This document shows, piece after piece, positions 51,638 through 61,557 of a stretch of 64,000 nucleotides of DNA (position 1 is the stretch's first letter; each line of letters begins with the position of its first letter). This DNA comes from Clonostachys chloroleuca. Lineage: Eukaryota > Ascomycota > Sordariomycetes > Hypocreales > Bionectriaceae. The position numbers were made by a program, and so were the translations under genes. The notes under the pieces are model-generated. The model worked only from the letters and a program-made list of their open reading frames with translations. It was not told where the DNA came from and ran no database searches. Where the stretch lies: the NCBI GenBank assembly GCA_037952775.1, contig JBANAY010000004.1:4216001-4280000 (forward strand), given 5' to 3'.

Positions 51638-52457
51638 ATGTCCTTACTATCGGCCCACCTCGACCAAATTGGCTTCTCATGCCAAGGGATCGACTCTCTC
51701 CCGTATGCACAATCCTAGGGCATGGCTCTTGACTGACGAGAAATCGGCTGACAAGCTATTGGCTAGCTTCCCACCGCCCAAGATCTTCACCAACGCCCTG
51801 CTATCCCACCACGACATCACATCTCTCATCCGCGACACCGAATCCCACGAGCGCGCCCTCTTCTCCGTCCCGCCCCCGCCCCCTCCCCCAACCAAGCCGG
51901 CCGACCAGCAGGAGATCGAGCACCAGCAGAAGCGCCGTAGGACGGTCTTCAACGTGGCTTCAGGCGAGATCACCACTGGCCCGCCGACCTCTCGCGGGGG
52001 CGCGGCCCCGAGGCGACACACGGCCGTCGCGGCGGTGCTGGGCGGGGAGATGCACGACGCGCTCCGCAGGGGGGAAGCCGACCGCCGGGGGGACGTGGAC
52101 GTTGACGTGCTGCTCAGGGGCGCGGAGAAGCTGTGCGGCGTGTACGAGCTGCCGGGAGCGAGGGAGCGGATCGCGGCGCTGCGGGTGAGGCACCGGAACG
52201 GGAGGAATACGGCGGCGTACTACGAGGCCAAGGTGGCGGAGCAGGCGGAGGCGCTCGCGAGCCTGAATAAGAAGGATTGGATGGAGGATGAGGGGGACGA
52301 GAAGGAGGAGGAGGAGGAGGGTGAGGATGATGTGTGGACGGTGGAGGATCTGAGGAGGGAGGAAGAGGAGGCGAGGGGTATGGAGGCGAAGAAGAGGGAG
52401 CTGCAATTACGGTTGCGGGCGATGGAGAAGGATTTGGCGGCTTTGAAGTATATGTGA
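51638..52457 (+). CDS. spc34: DASH complex subunit Spc34
   Basis: Subunit of the ten-protein DASH/Dam1 ring that couples kinetochores to spindle microtubules in fungi. Exons 51638-51702 and 51767-52457 join at a 64-base GT-AG intron, giving SLPFPPPKIF; 251 residues. The N-terminus MSLLSAHLDQIGFSCQGIDS, then FPPPKIFTNALLSHHDITSL and IRDTESHERALFSV, are hallmark sequences of the family. A Pro run (PPPPPPPTKPAD) and the central RRTVFNVASGEITTG follow. Next come PRRHTAVAAVLGGEMHDALR and DVDVLLRGAEKLCGVYELPG. The C-terminus is a coiled coil with an acidic insertion (EEEEEGEDD), ending MEKDLAALKYM. The conserved Thr/Ser in RRTVFN is the type of site phosphorylated by Aurora kinase in yeast Spc34, which is inference here. 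Confidence 0.94.
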
Positions 52458-52581
52458 TTGAAACTCAAGGTTTCATGGTCCGGTTTTCTCCAACGACAAC
52501 GCTATATTAATGAAGAAATTCCTCCAGCTACGAAACTCTATTTGAATAAGAATCGAGACATTAGAGTCCCGGGAAAGACCC

Positions 52582-52592
52582 GGGGGGGGGGG
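52582..52592. repeat. run of 11 G between convergent gene ends
   Basis: An uninterrupted G tract lies between the stops of spc34 and the DsbA-like gene. Its length is likely to be variable or miscalled, which matters because other homopolymer runs in this window coincide with frame breaks. Confidence 0.8.
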
Positions 52593-52610
52593 CGAGAGCG
52601 ATCATCGACC

Positions 52611-53249
52611 TCATTGGGCTGCAGCCTTTCGCAGCGTGTCTGCAAAGACGGAGAACTCCTGGGCGCCATCAATCTGGTACTTGTCGTTGACGATGAACTT
52701 GGGCACGCCGTGGATGCCCATGTCGTACGCCTTGCTCACCTCCTCGTCCACCTCCTTGCCGCCCTTGCCCTCGTCCAGCCAGGCTTTAGCCTCGGCGCCG
52801 TCCAACCCCGCGCGCTCGGCCGCCGCGACGAGGTCGGCGTGCGAGGTGATGTCGCCCCCTTGCTCAAAGTACATCTTCATGATCTCCCCGACCACCTTGT
52901 GCTCGGCGTCCTTGGCCTTGCCGAACTTGACGAGGCGGTGGGAGTCGCGCGTGTTGCCCGTGCGGCTTTTGAAGGTGAAGTCGATGCCCTCCTGCGCGCC
53001 GAGGGCCTTCATGTGGCTGTGCATGGGGCCGATGCGGTCGGGCCCGAAGCGGCTGGCGAGGTACTCGTTGAGGGGCAGGGACTTTGTGGGCGCGTTGGGG
53101 TTGAGGTAGAAGGCCTGCCAGGAGACGGAGACGGTGTCGGCGGGCGAGGCGGCCTGGTGCTGGGCAATGGCGCGGTCGAGGCGCGTCTTGCCCAAGTAGC
53201 AGAAGGGGCAGACCGAGTCTGAGATGACTTTTACGTTGATCTTGGCCAT
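52611..53249 (-). CDS. DsbA/FrnE-family thioredoxin-fold oxidoreductase
   Basis: Intronless 212-residue protein from the ATG at 53249 (MAKINVKVISD). An upstream in-frame ATG at 53342 adds 31 residues without signal-peptide character and is disfavoured. The thioredoxin-fold active site CPFC is at residues 14-17 (DSVCPFCYLG). The helical insert contains LPLNEYLASRFGPDRIGPMH and NTRDSHRLVKFGKAKDAEHK. The cis-Pro loop is GIHGVPKFIVNDKYQIDGAQ. This is the FrnE/2-hydroxychromene-2-carboxylate isomerase-like branch of DsbA proteins, which work as cytosolic disulfide or glutathione-linked oxidoreductases. No signal peptide is seen. The exact substrate is unknown. It converges with spc34, with about 150 bases between stops. 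Confidence 0.9.
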   Translation of the reverse strand: MAKINVKVISDSVCPFCYLGKTRLDRAIAQHQAASPADTVSVSWQAFYLNPNAPTKSLPLNEYLASRFGPDRIGPMHSHMKALGAQEGIDFTFKSRTGNTRDSHRLVKFGKAKDAEHKVVGEIMKMYFEQGGDITSHADLVAAAERAGLDGAEAKAWLDEGKGGKEVDEEVSKAYDMGIHGVPKFIVNDKYQIDGAQEFSVFADTLRKAAAQ

Positions 53250-53750
53250 CTTTGTGATCGTATATGCGATCTTGGATCTGTGGGTGGGGGGCGCTTCCGT
53301 GGGAGTGAATTTAGGGGAGAACGGAGCAATTGGTCGAGCCAATAGGGCTTGGGTATTGAAATACTTGACATACCGTCTAATCTACAATGCAGGGAGTATA
53401 TATATTTATTGCTGCCTGCTCTTCAAGCTCTTCAATTCCGGCCCGTGGTGCGGGGCTGTCGGCCATGAGCTTACAGATCACGGAAAGTCCGCTTGACGGA
53501 ATAGAGTTGATTTATAAGCACAAGGCCGAGAAAAGGCACGCAACCTCAAATGTATCCCACCGGCAGGTGGGTGACTCGCGTAGATTCTATGATCTGAAAT
53601 CAACGAGTAAAACAAATAGCATAGCCAACAATAAATACCGGGTATCTCTCTATCAGACCACCAAAAAGGGTGGTGTAGTCCAACGCCAAGCCATGGAAAC
53701 AAAACTTCCAAATGTAGCAAGAATTCACCGAATACAATGAAACCCTGACC
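53250..53750. other. intergenic region between the DsbA-like and RING genes
   Basis: Promoter and leader of the DsbA-like gene and the 3' side of the RING gene. Nothing else was recognised. Confidence 0.4.
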
Positions 53751-54887
53751 TTACGTATGGTTTGCCGCAAAGTCCGAACGTGATGCGTAATTTCCCCTTC
53801 TTCTCCTATCGTGGTTCCGCCAGTTTCGAGAGGAAGGGTGGCTGGCTCGTTCCAAGCATCTCTGGTTATGCTCTCTGACGTCAACCTCTTCGCGTGGATG
53901 CCGGCGCCTTCCAGCGCTGCTCTCTGGCCTCTCAGAACTCCCTTGATGCTCATTGTGGTATTGGACGGCCCTGTCCCAGTCCTCGAGTTTGGTGTATGGG
54001 CTTCTGAGCCACGCGCGCAATTCATGTAGAAACAACCGGGTGTTGTCTCGGCCGAGAAAGTCGGATATCATGTTCTCAGCCTCCCCTACACTGCCCATCA
54101 TATCCACGGACTTCAGAATCGCAATGATGTACTCGAGCAGGAACTCTGCATTTTGGGCCCTGCGACTCCGTGTGGCCTCTCCCTCTTGGCGATCGGACGG
54201 TCGGTTTTGACCAACAGATGGTGTAAACGATAGACGATCGCTCGTGTCGAGGTCCTGCGGGCTAGCGGTTGATTGTGCCCTGAGGAAGGGGAAGACCTGA
54301 AGCTCCCGCCTGATCCACATCCTTGCCCGTGATACCAGCTCTTCGTCTTCACAGAACAACCGGGGGGTGAGTTCGCGGTATCGGGATAATCGGTTGGAGC
54401 CGACGTGCTTTGAAAACCGGCCGTGTGCGTAAATAGCCTGCCTGCGGCTGAGGGCACGATCGAAGTCGTTTCGAGAGCGAAGAGGGGAGCGCCCCCAAGC
54501 ACTTGACGAACGGGCGTGCGGGCGCCTGAAGGCGTTGGGCGTTGGTTGACGACCCCATCTGCTGGTTGAGACGGGGTGTGTTGATGGCGGAGACACATGG
54601 AGGGGAAGCTTCGCATCGCCAAAGTTGGAGAGGGCTTCTTGGGTGGAATCGCGGGTAAGGCTAGAGACAGGTGCTCTGCAGACGGGGCACCTGGGATCTT
54701 TGAAGAGCCATGTTGCAATGCAGAGGTAGTCGAAGTGGCGATGCTTGCATGGTTGAGTCTCGGAGGGGTCAGAGATAGGATCGCAGCAAATCACACAGAT
54801 GGCAGTATTATCGTCTGTTGTAGATACAGTGTTAATGGTGACAAGGCCTTGGGTTTGTCTATGTTGTCGATCAGCCTCATCACTCAT
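53751..54887 (-). CDS. RING-finger protein, TOPORS-like E3 ubiquitin ligase
   Basis: Intronless 378-residue protein. A C3HC4-type RING finger at residues 31-70 (CVICCDPISDPSETQPCKHR, then the F-x-x-x-C spacing and CPVC) indicates an E3 ubiquitin ligase. The middle is Arg/Ser-rich. Residues about 190-305 hold a second conserved region, ARMWIRRELQVFPFLRAQ and EFLLEYIIAILKSVDMMGSV, then FLGRDNTRLFLHELRAWLRS and LEDWDRAVQY. These resemble the region after the RING in TOPORS proteins, where a FLHEL-F-RSPY/L-Y-D-VQY signature occurs. The C-terminal 75 residues are Arg/His-rich and probably disordered. The TOPORS comparison is from memory of the family pattern; the RING is certain. Confidence 0.82.
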   Translation of the reverse strand: MSDEADRQHRQTQGLVTINTVSTTDDNTAICVICCDPISDPSETQPCKHRHFDYLCIATWLFKDPRCPVCRAPVSSLTRDSTQEALSNFGDAKLPLHVSPPSTHPVSTSRWGRQPTPNAFRRPHARSSSAWGRSPLRSRNDFDRALSRRQAIYAHGRFSKHVGSNRLSRYRELTPRLFCEDEELVSRARMWIRRELQVFPFLRAQSTASPQDLDTSDRLSFTPSVGQNRPSDRQEGEATRSRRAQNAEFLLEYIIAILKSVDMMGSVGEAENMISDFLGRDNTRLFLHELRAWLRSPYTKLEDWDRAVQYHNEHQGSSERPESSAGRRRHPREEVDVREHNQRCLERASHPSSRNWRNHDRRRRGNYASRSDFAANHT

Positions 54888-55277
54888 CGTACGGCGGGTT
54901 ATCCTTTGTTGGAGTAAGGTCGCGGAGACTCATTACCGAGAGACAAACGAGAGGCGATGGAGATTCGATGAGCCGCGATCAATGACAGTGACTCGGAGCG
55001 CCGGAGTGGGGCACTGTCTGGGCGCTAATGAGCGGCGGGCTTAGTGTAATCTTGCCGGGTTACAGGGGCCTGTCAGCGTCCCGGCCGTTGTCTCATTTCG
55101 CGTCTAGTGTCGCGTCGTGCCTGTTCAATTAAAGAATTGGATCTCGACGCGTTTTCGACCTCGGAGCTCAGGGCACAAGTGATCGGATACTTATTATGAG
55201 ATCCCACAAACGATTCTCTACCATCCTGAATAAGTCTTTTATATCTGGGAATCTATAATTTTACATGACCCTCAGCC
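54888..55277. other. divergent promoter region between the RING gene and sld2
   Basis: A 390-base region shared by two genes that point away from each other; both promoters must lie here. No other feature was recognised. Confidence 0.5.
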
Positions 55278-56738
55278 ATGGATTCTCAGACCAAGTCTGA
55301 GTATGAAGCCAAGTGCGCCAAGCTACGCCTCGATTTGAAGAAGTGGGAAAGCGACTGGGCAAAAGCACACGGCGGGAAGAAGCCCGACCGAGACGACATC
55401 AAGAGCAATGCAGAAATAGGTATGCATTCTCGGAGTTCTTGTCTGAATATTATTCTAACCTCACCTCCGCTTCATAGCCCAAAAATACAGGCACTATCAA
55501 AAATGTCGAGATATCTTAGATGGCAAAGCGCCAGTACCACCACCCAAAGACGAAACCAGGTCGAGGAAACATAGAACCGAGCATCCACCGTCAGAAACTC
55601 CCTTAAAAAAAGCAAAGTTTGCTGAAACCCCCTCCAACAACCGAATCCAGGACCCCAATGACTTGGCTGCCACCCCCTCAATATCGAGAAAGCTGTTCAG
55701 TCCTAGCGGCGTGACATCTCTTGGGCCGACACCCCAACGCGATGGTCGGGTACTCGGGCTATTTGATTTACTAGTTGAGAAGGAGATTGGGACGCCTTCT
55801 AAGATAGAGATGGGCGTGCGATCAGAGGTTCGGGGTGATGTTGGAATAACACCTAGGAAACAAAGAGCCGTCATGGAGAGCGTGAGTTCACCGGAACTCA
55901 CTCGCTCGCCCATGTCCGCTAGCAAGCGTCAGATGCTGGATACCTTCATGACGCCTCTGAAGAAGCGAAATGGTAACCCAGTTGGGGCCGTTACCCCATC
56001 ATCAGTATCAAAGCTTCAATTCGAGACCCCCAGTTCTTGAAAAGACACTCATTGCCCGTCGTGGACGAGGATGAGAACAACATATTTGGCGCTCCAGCCC
56101 CACTCAGGCTACCACGGAAGCCTCTTGGAAGGGGATTGAGCGAGATTGTGGCCAGCCTTCGAAGGATTGAGGAGGACGAGCTTGACGAAGATTTGGATGC
56201 TTTGCGCGCTGTCGAGGATGAAGAACTGGGCAGACCAATTCAGCCACAGAAACCAGCCCCCGATCAGAGCATTCTTGCCAAGGATGCAGCGGCAGAACAC
56301 TTACCACTTGGTGGTTTCGATGACGAGGGTATGTATGACAGCCCAGTCGAAGATGAGAAGGATCGAGATGGCAACCCCAGAAAGATCTTCAAGAAGAAGG
56401 GACAGAAGAGAACAACAAGGAAAGCCAACATAAAACCTGTGTGGACGAAGAGACCTGTGGAAGAGGCTGGAGGCGATGAGGGTCCAGATCAGTTGGCTTC
56501 AGGCGACAACGACGAGTTCCAGCCACAGTCCGATGCTGAGTCAGGAGATGACAAGCAGAAGGGGAAGCAGAAGAAGAACAAACCCCAAACAGATAAAGAG
56601 TCAACAAAGGGAGTTGTCAAGCGAGCGGCAAGGAAGGTGAACGAGCTGGCGCATGCCAACTTTCAACGCCTCAAGCTGCGGCAAAATGGAGCGAAGGGAG
56701 GACCAGGCTACAACAGCCGATTTCGGAGGAGAAGGTAA
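55278..56738 (+). CDS. sld2: DNA replication regulator Sld2 (frame break at 56027-56031)
   Basis: Sld2/Drc1 is phosphorylated by S-phase CDK and then bridges Dpb11 and the Cdc45-MCM-GINS machinery at replication origins. Exon 1 is 55278-55419 and exon 2 starts at 55478 after a 58-base intron. The N-terminal Sld2 domain reads KLRLDLKKWESDWAKAHGGK, KPDRDDIKSNAEI and AQKYRHYQKCRDIL. Multiple CDK-type sites follow: ETPLKKAKF, TPSISRKLFSP, GPTPQRDGRVLGLFDLL, GITPRKQ, TRSPMSASKRQM and FMTPLKKR. At SKLQFETP a run of five C is followed by a stop in this frame. The family sequence FLKRHSLPVVDED continues one frame over, then PLRLPRKPLGRGLSEIVASL, to 56738. With one more base the protein would be about 467 residues. 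The C-terminus is Lys-rich (RAARKVNELAHANFQRLKLR), as in other Sld2 proteins. Confidence 0.9.
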
Positions 56739-57244
56739 TAATTGGATCTTCTGCTGGACGAAATGCATTGGTCTGGTTCTCACATAACGACTCATGAATT
56801 ATGAACTGGAGTTGGGGTGGGTGCTGCTTTCGGGTGTTGGGAAGGTTATTTTGGTCATCCGGATATGTAGTTTCCTTCTTAACTCAGCAAGCGGATGATA
56901 TTACCTATATGCAATGGAGTTGAATATTAAGGGTTCAAATAAAAGAGCAACAGAAAATCCATGCCTTGACTAATGCATATCCTGACTTTTCTTGTATTAC
57001 AGGTGAGGTGTAAGTCAGCGCAAGGTGAGAAGGAGTGAATATTCCCTGCTTCTGATTGGTGGGGCAGCACACACTAATATCAACCTTTGTTCCCCTGTTC
57101 TTTCGCTCTTTATTTCCAATCCATTCGCAAGTAAGGTGCGAGGAAATGAATTTCGCGTGATGAATATCATCTTTATTTCCTAGTGAAGCACGTCGTCCCG
57201 GGCCGTTTTTGGCGTTGGCCTTTGCTTTTCTCTATGTCAACGCG
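56739..57244. other. upstream region of the DNA methyltransferase gene
   Basis: 3' end of sld2 and promoter/leader of the next gene. Open reading continues upstream of the chosen start at 57245 only through non-ATG codons. No other feature was recognised. Confidence 0.5.
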
Positions 57245-60200
57245 ATGGAGGAAGCTTCTATAGATGACTTGTTCGACCCAGACCTCCAGGCGTTCTTTGA
57301 TAACCCGTTTCTGGACAATCTAGACTATGACCTGGGAGATATGGCGGGAAGTCCCCTTGGGGCAAGCCTTCCTTTGTGGGATGCTCTGGTCGTTCCTGCC
57401 GTTGAGCAGGAGCGCACCATCAAAAAGGCCTGCCTGCGAGAGCTTCTAAACTTTGGAAGCGATGAATTTCTAAAGCCAGATCTCGTTCTACCTAAGCCTT
57501 CTCCTCCACAGCACGAGCCGTGTCCCCTCCTATCAGCACAGCCAAAGCCGACGCCAACTATCCAGGTTGAGATACCACAGTCCACATTACTAACACCACG
57601 TTCGTGTTATGAGCCTTTTGAGCCGGAATTTCCTCTCAAGCGGGAGAGCGAGGTCATTCGAGAACTCCTTCCGCTAGCTAGAGAGGAAGACACTTCTGGT
57701 GGCGAATACCTGGAACTCCAACTGGACGATTTTGCCGTTTACAATGAGGCAGCTCATTACGGCTTGCAGATGAGATCTCTCCACCAGCTGGACACCAAGG
57801 ACCGTGGTGGCCATTTTCACTTCGATGGCGTTCTTAGATGCCGAGACAGAGCCTTTTTCGTCAAGCACGTTGCGATCACAGCAATGCCTATCCAGAATTA
57901 TGGTGCCCCGGCGCATCAACATACCGTCCGCGATTCTATCTGGCTAGAAACACGACTTAGCCGCAAAAACAACCTCTTTTATCGCTTAGGGAAACCTGCG
58001 TCCGAATACTCGCGCTTCTTCCGGCCTTTCCTTTGGGTCGCTGACTTGGCTAAACATTTCGTCGACTATCTCGACGCGATGTGGGAACTGAAACAGCGCG
58101 TTTCTATCCATCATTTCCGCGTGCATTTCTACAACTGGCTTCGGAAAACTCATGGAAACGCAAAGGAACTGAATAAATGGCTATCTATGCACCCGAGCAC
58201 AGACTATCGTACATCTATCGTCGCAAATATCCATTTTCTCTACAAGGAAGCTATTGGTGTGCTGGATCAAAGAGCTACATATGTCCATCTACTGTGGAAG
58301 GACTTGGCTTGGGATAACTCAAGTTTCAAGCGCTATGAAGAAATAGCAGAAAATTTATACTCGCCTCTGGATCTTTCAAGAACAGTCGTCACACCTTACA
58401 TATTTGACTGTTTTAAACATTTACCATTTGGTGACCGGCTCGACGCTGTTCAGTTTAGCGACGAAACGCAAGCCTTACGGGATAAGCTTATTCAAGAGCT
58501 TTCATTCAATGTCAGCAAGGATGGCTATTCGGATTCAGCTTCGTTGCTTGCCACCAAGGATCGAATCCGCAGTATCAAGCCAGGCGATACAATTTCAACG
58601 CACCGCGATAGTGAAGAATCAGGGTCAAAATGGCAGAGGGAAACATCTAAAGATTTCTCGGATGTTGATCGATGGTTTGCTCGAGTACAACAAGTCAGCG
58701 TCAAAAAAGGGAAACGCTACTTCGACGTGTCTTGGTATTATCGACCCGTCGATACGCTCTGTGGTTTGATGAAATATCCCTGGAAAAATGAGATCTTCCT
58801 CTCCGATCATTGTTCTTGCGAAGAAACATTCAAGATTATGGAAGACGAAGTCCTCGGTGTCCATGATGTAGATTTCCACGGAAACCCATCGACAAGTTCG
58901 GAATTTTTCTGCAGACTAGCATATATCCACCAGGACAGGAAATGGGTTTCTTTGAAGGAGGAACACTTGGTTTGTGAACACGTACGTGATCGCGTGGAAA
59001 GTCCTACTTACTGCTCGGGTGACACAGTCTTGGTTCGCGTCGACGAGTCCAACCGATCGGAGCCTTGTGAGGTTCTCTCGGCCGAAACGAAAAATAGCCG
59101 AGGGCGACTGCGAAGATATCTCACACTGCGTAAACTACTACGTCGCTCCAAGGTTGAAAAAAGCGCAAGCAGCTCTCCCGAATGAACTTGTTTATTCAGA
59201 TGAAGTTATCAAGGTCCAAGAGAATCAAGTCATGGGGCCTTGCCACGTCCGCTTTTTCCCTGTCGGGAAACCAATAAGTCGCCCTTACGACCGCAATGGC
59301 GTGGGGAATTTATTTATACTCAGACACAGATTGGTACCGTCGTTCGAATCTGCCAGGCTGGAACCTCTAACGGAGTGCCCAGGGTCATTGCGTCAAGGGC
59401 TTGCGGAAATGAAGTTGCCTCAGTTACGCGGCCTGGATCTCTTTTGCGGTGGCGGTAACTTTGGTCGAGGCTTGGAGGAAGCTGGCGGCATCAAAATGCG
59501 CTGGGCCAACGATTACGTTTCGAATGCAATTCACACCTACATGGCCAATGTGGAAACGCCCAAAGAGGTATATCCCTTTCTCGGCTCCATTGACATTCTG
59601 CAGAAGCTCGCTCTCAAAGGGTATTTCTCTAAGAACGTTCCTGCTCCAGGGGAGGTGGATTTCATCTCAGGTGGAAGCCCTTGCCCAGGCTTCTCTTCCC
59701 TAACCAACGACAAGACCACAATTGCGCAGCGGAAGAACCAGTCATTAGTCGCTGCCTTTGCTTCCTCCATTGATTTATACAGGCCAAAATATGGCCTCCT
59801 GGAGAATGTCACCGGGATCGTTCAAAAGAAGGCAAATCGAGACCAGGATGTTTTTAGCCAATTGATTTGTGCTGTGGTTGGTCTTGGTTACCAAACGCAG
59901 TTCTATTTCCTTGATGCGTCGTCCTGCGGCTCACCTCAGCGTCGATCACGCGTCTTCCTAGCGTTTGCTGCACCGGGATACAAGTTGCCTGATAAGCCTC
60001 AGCAGACTCACTCTCATCCCGACTATACCAATAATCTCTCACTTGGAAAATTACCAAATGGAGAGGCCATGGCAGAGAGAGAGTGGTTGGAAGCGACCCC
60101 GTTTAAATTCACATCTGCTGCGGAAGCCACGGCTGACCTGCCCCCGATACAAGATGGCAAGCCTGATATCTGTGTTCCGTTTCCTGACCATCGAGTATCC

Positions 60201-60932
60201 ATTGGGCAGACAAGGAATCTTCTGCTCCAAATGTATCATATCCCAACCAGACCATTCGGTATGAACTTCGCGAGCTCGTGGTACAGGCCGGATCCTCTCA
60301 TGACTCGCAGCGAGCGAGAATCATTCTTTGCAGACGACAAAAACGCAACTGTCTTGAGGGTGGGACCTAAATCAAACGCTTTCGGGCGTCAGAGACCCAA
60401 CAGCCTGATCGAGACAGTCGTAACGAAACAGAGTCCAGGTGATGGCAAGAGCGGGAGGCAGCTCCACTGGCGCGAGAACCGAGCTCTCAGTCTCATGGAG
60501 GCCCGTCGAGCGCAAGGGTTCCGCGACGAGGATGTATTGCTAGGAACCCCCGGCGAGCAGTATAGGATCGTGGGCAACAGCGTCGCTAGAGAGGTTGCTG
60601 TTGCTTTGGGTATCGCATTTCGGGAAGCTTATGCTACCAGTACGGGTGTTGATCCTGCTAGAACCAGGGAGGTGCCAATTGTGATCGTTGACTCCGACAA
60701 TGACACTGACATCGACACCGAGGCGACGGGTGGTATTCTTTCGAGCATGTCCCGCGAAAACTCCCGGTCTGAAACACCATTAACCTCGGCCTCTGAGGCC
60801 AACTATCTTGTTCCAGAACGTGGGGTTCCCCAAGTGTCAAAGAAACGGAAGCTGGGTCCGATCCCTATCATGGTTGATCGTACTTCAAAAATCACCAAGG
60901 TCGTTTTAGGTGGCGGGTCTTCGGAGCTCTGA
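57245..60932 (+). CDS. dim-2: DNA (cytosine-5) methyltransferase, DIM-2 type (frame break at 59157-59162)
   Basis: Catalyses transfer of a methyl group from S-adenosylmethionine to C5 of cytosine in DNA, in the nucleus; DIM-2 is directed by H3K9 methylation and HP1 in Neurospora. The start is the ATG at 57245 (MEEASIDDLFDPDL). A replication-foci-targeting-like region covers about residues 205-390 (RLSRKNNLFYRLGKPASEYS, RFFRPFLWVADLAKHFVDYL, FLYKEAIGVL). A BAH-like region follows (RYFDVSWYYRPVDTL, EIFLSDHCSC). The catalytic domain has motif I LDLFCGGGNFGRGLEEAGG, motif IV SGGSPCPGFSSL with the nucleophile Cys, motif VI LLENV, motif VIII QRRSRVFLA and motif X RIVGNSVAREVAVALG. The frame breaks at a run of six A (KVEK). 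One fewer A gives a continuous KVEKAQAALPNELVYSDEV, about 1228 residues in all. All catalytic motifs lie downstream of the break. It converges with the AAA gene. Confidence 0.92.
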
Positions 60933-61557
60933 TCAATCTTTATTATTTGAAGCTGGCCGATCAGCGTAATTCTTCAATATTCTTACCATATAGAGTTGGC
61001 ATGGGAGTTGGGCAGGTTTTTTCCCCTGGTATACCCGGTGTTTTGGTTCATATTCGGGCAGTTATCATGCGCAGGGAAGCATGCGTGATGCTAGACTTGG
61101 GTACATTGGGTTCACCCGTCAGCGTTGCCCTGGGATCAGACATCGGAAGGGCAGATACGAAGAAAATGGAGGGCGTTCATTTCAAGCTATTTTATAGAAC
61201 AACGTACATATGAGAAGGAAAGAGAAGAGAAGAATCACACATTGACCAACTATGGTATCGTCATATTTCATAAGTATAACCACCCCTGTTAATTGAAATC
61301 CAACCTCTTTTTAACACCACAACCAGGAGAAGGGAAGTCTAGCTTCTCCCAAAAACTCCGATTGATGCAAATGCGGAGGGAGGCAAATGTTGGCTGGGTC
61401 TGCCAGCCCACTGTGTCCTAATGCAATGTCCCTCAAAAACCAACTAGCTGAATAAATGCAACGCAAGAGAAAATAGGAAGTCTGGTTCAAAATAACCTTG
61501 GTCTGTTTGCCATATACTCATGAGAAGCCGAAGGCGATATAGGCCGTATACCGCCGC
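60933..61557. other. convergent intergenic region between dim-2 and the AAA+ gene
   Basis: 3' ends of two genes pointing at each other. No coding frame was supported. Confidence 0.45.

Noticed and set aside
52458..53222. 254-codon plus-strand open frame over the DsbA-like gene
   Set aside because: Antisense shadow of a recognisable enzyme; Val/Leu/His-rich with no domain.
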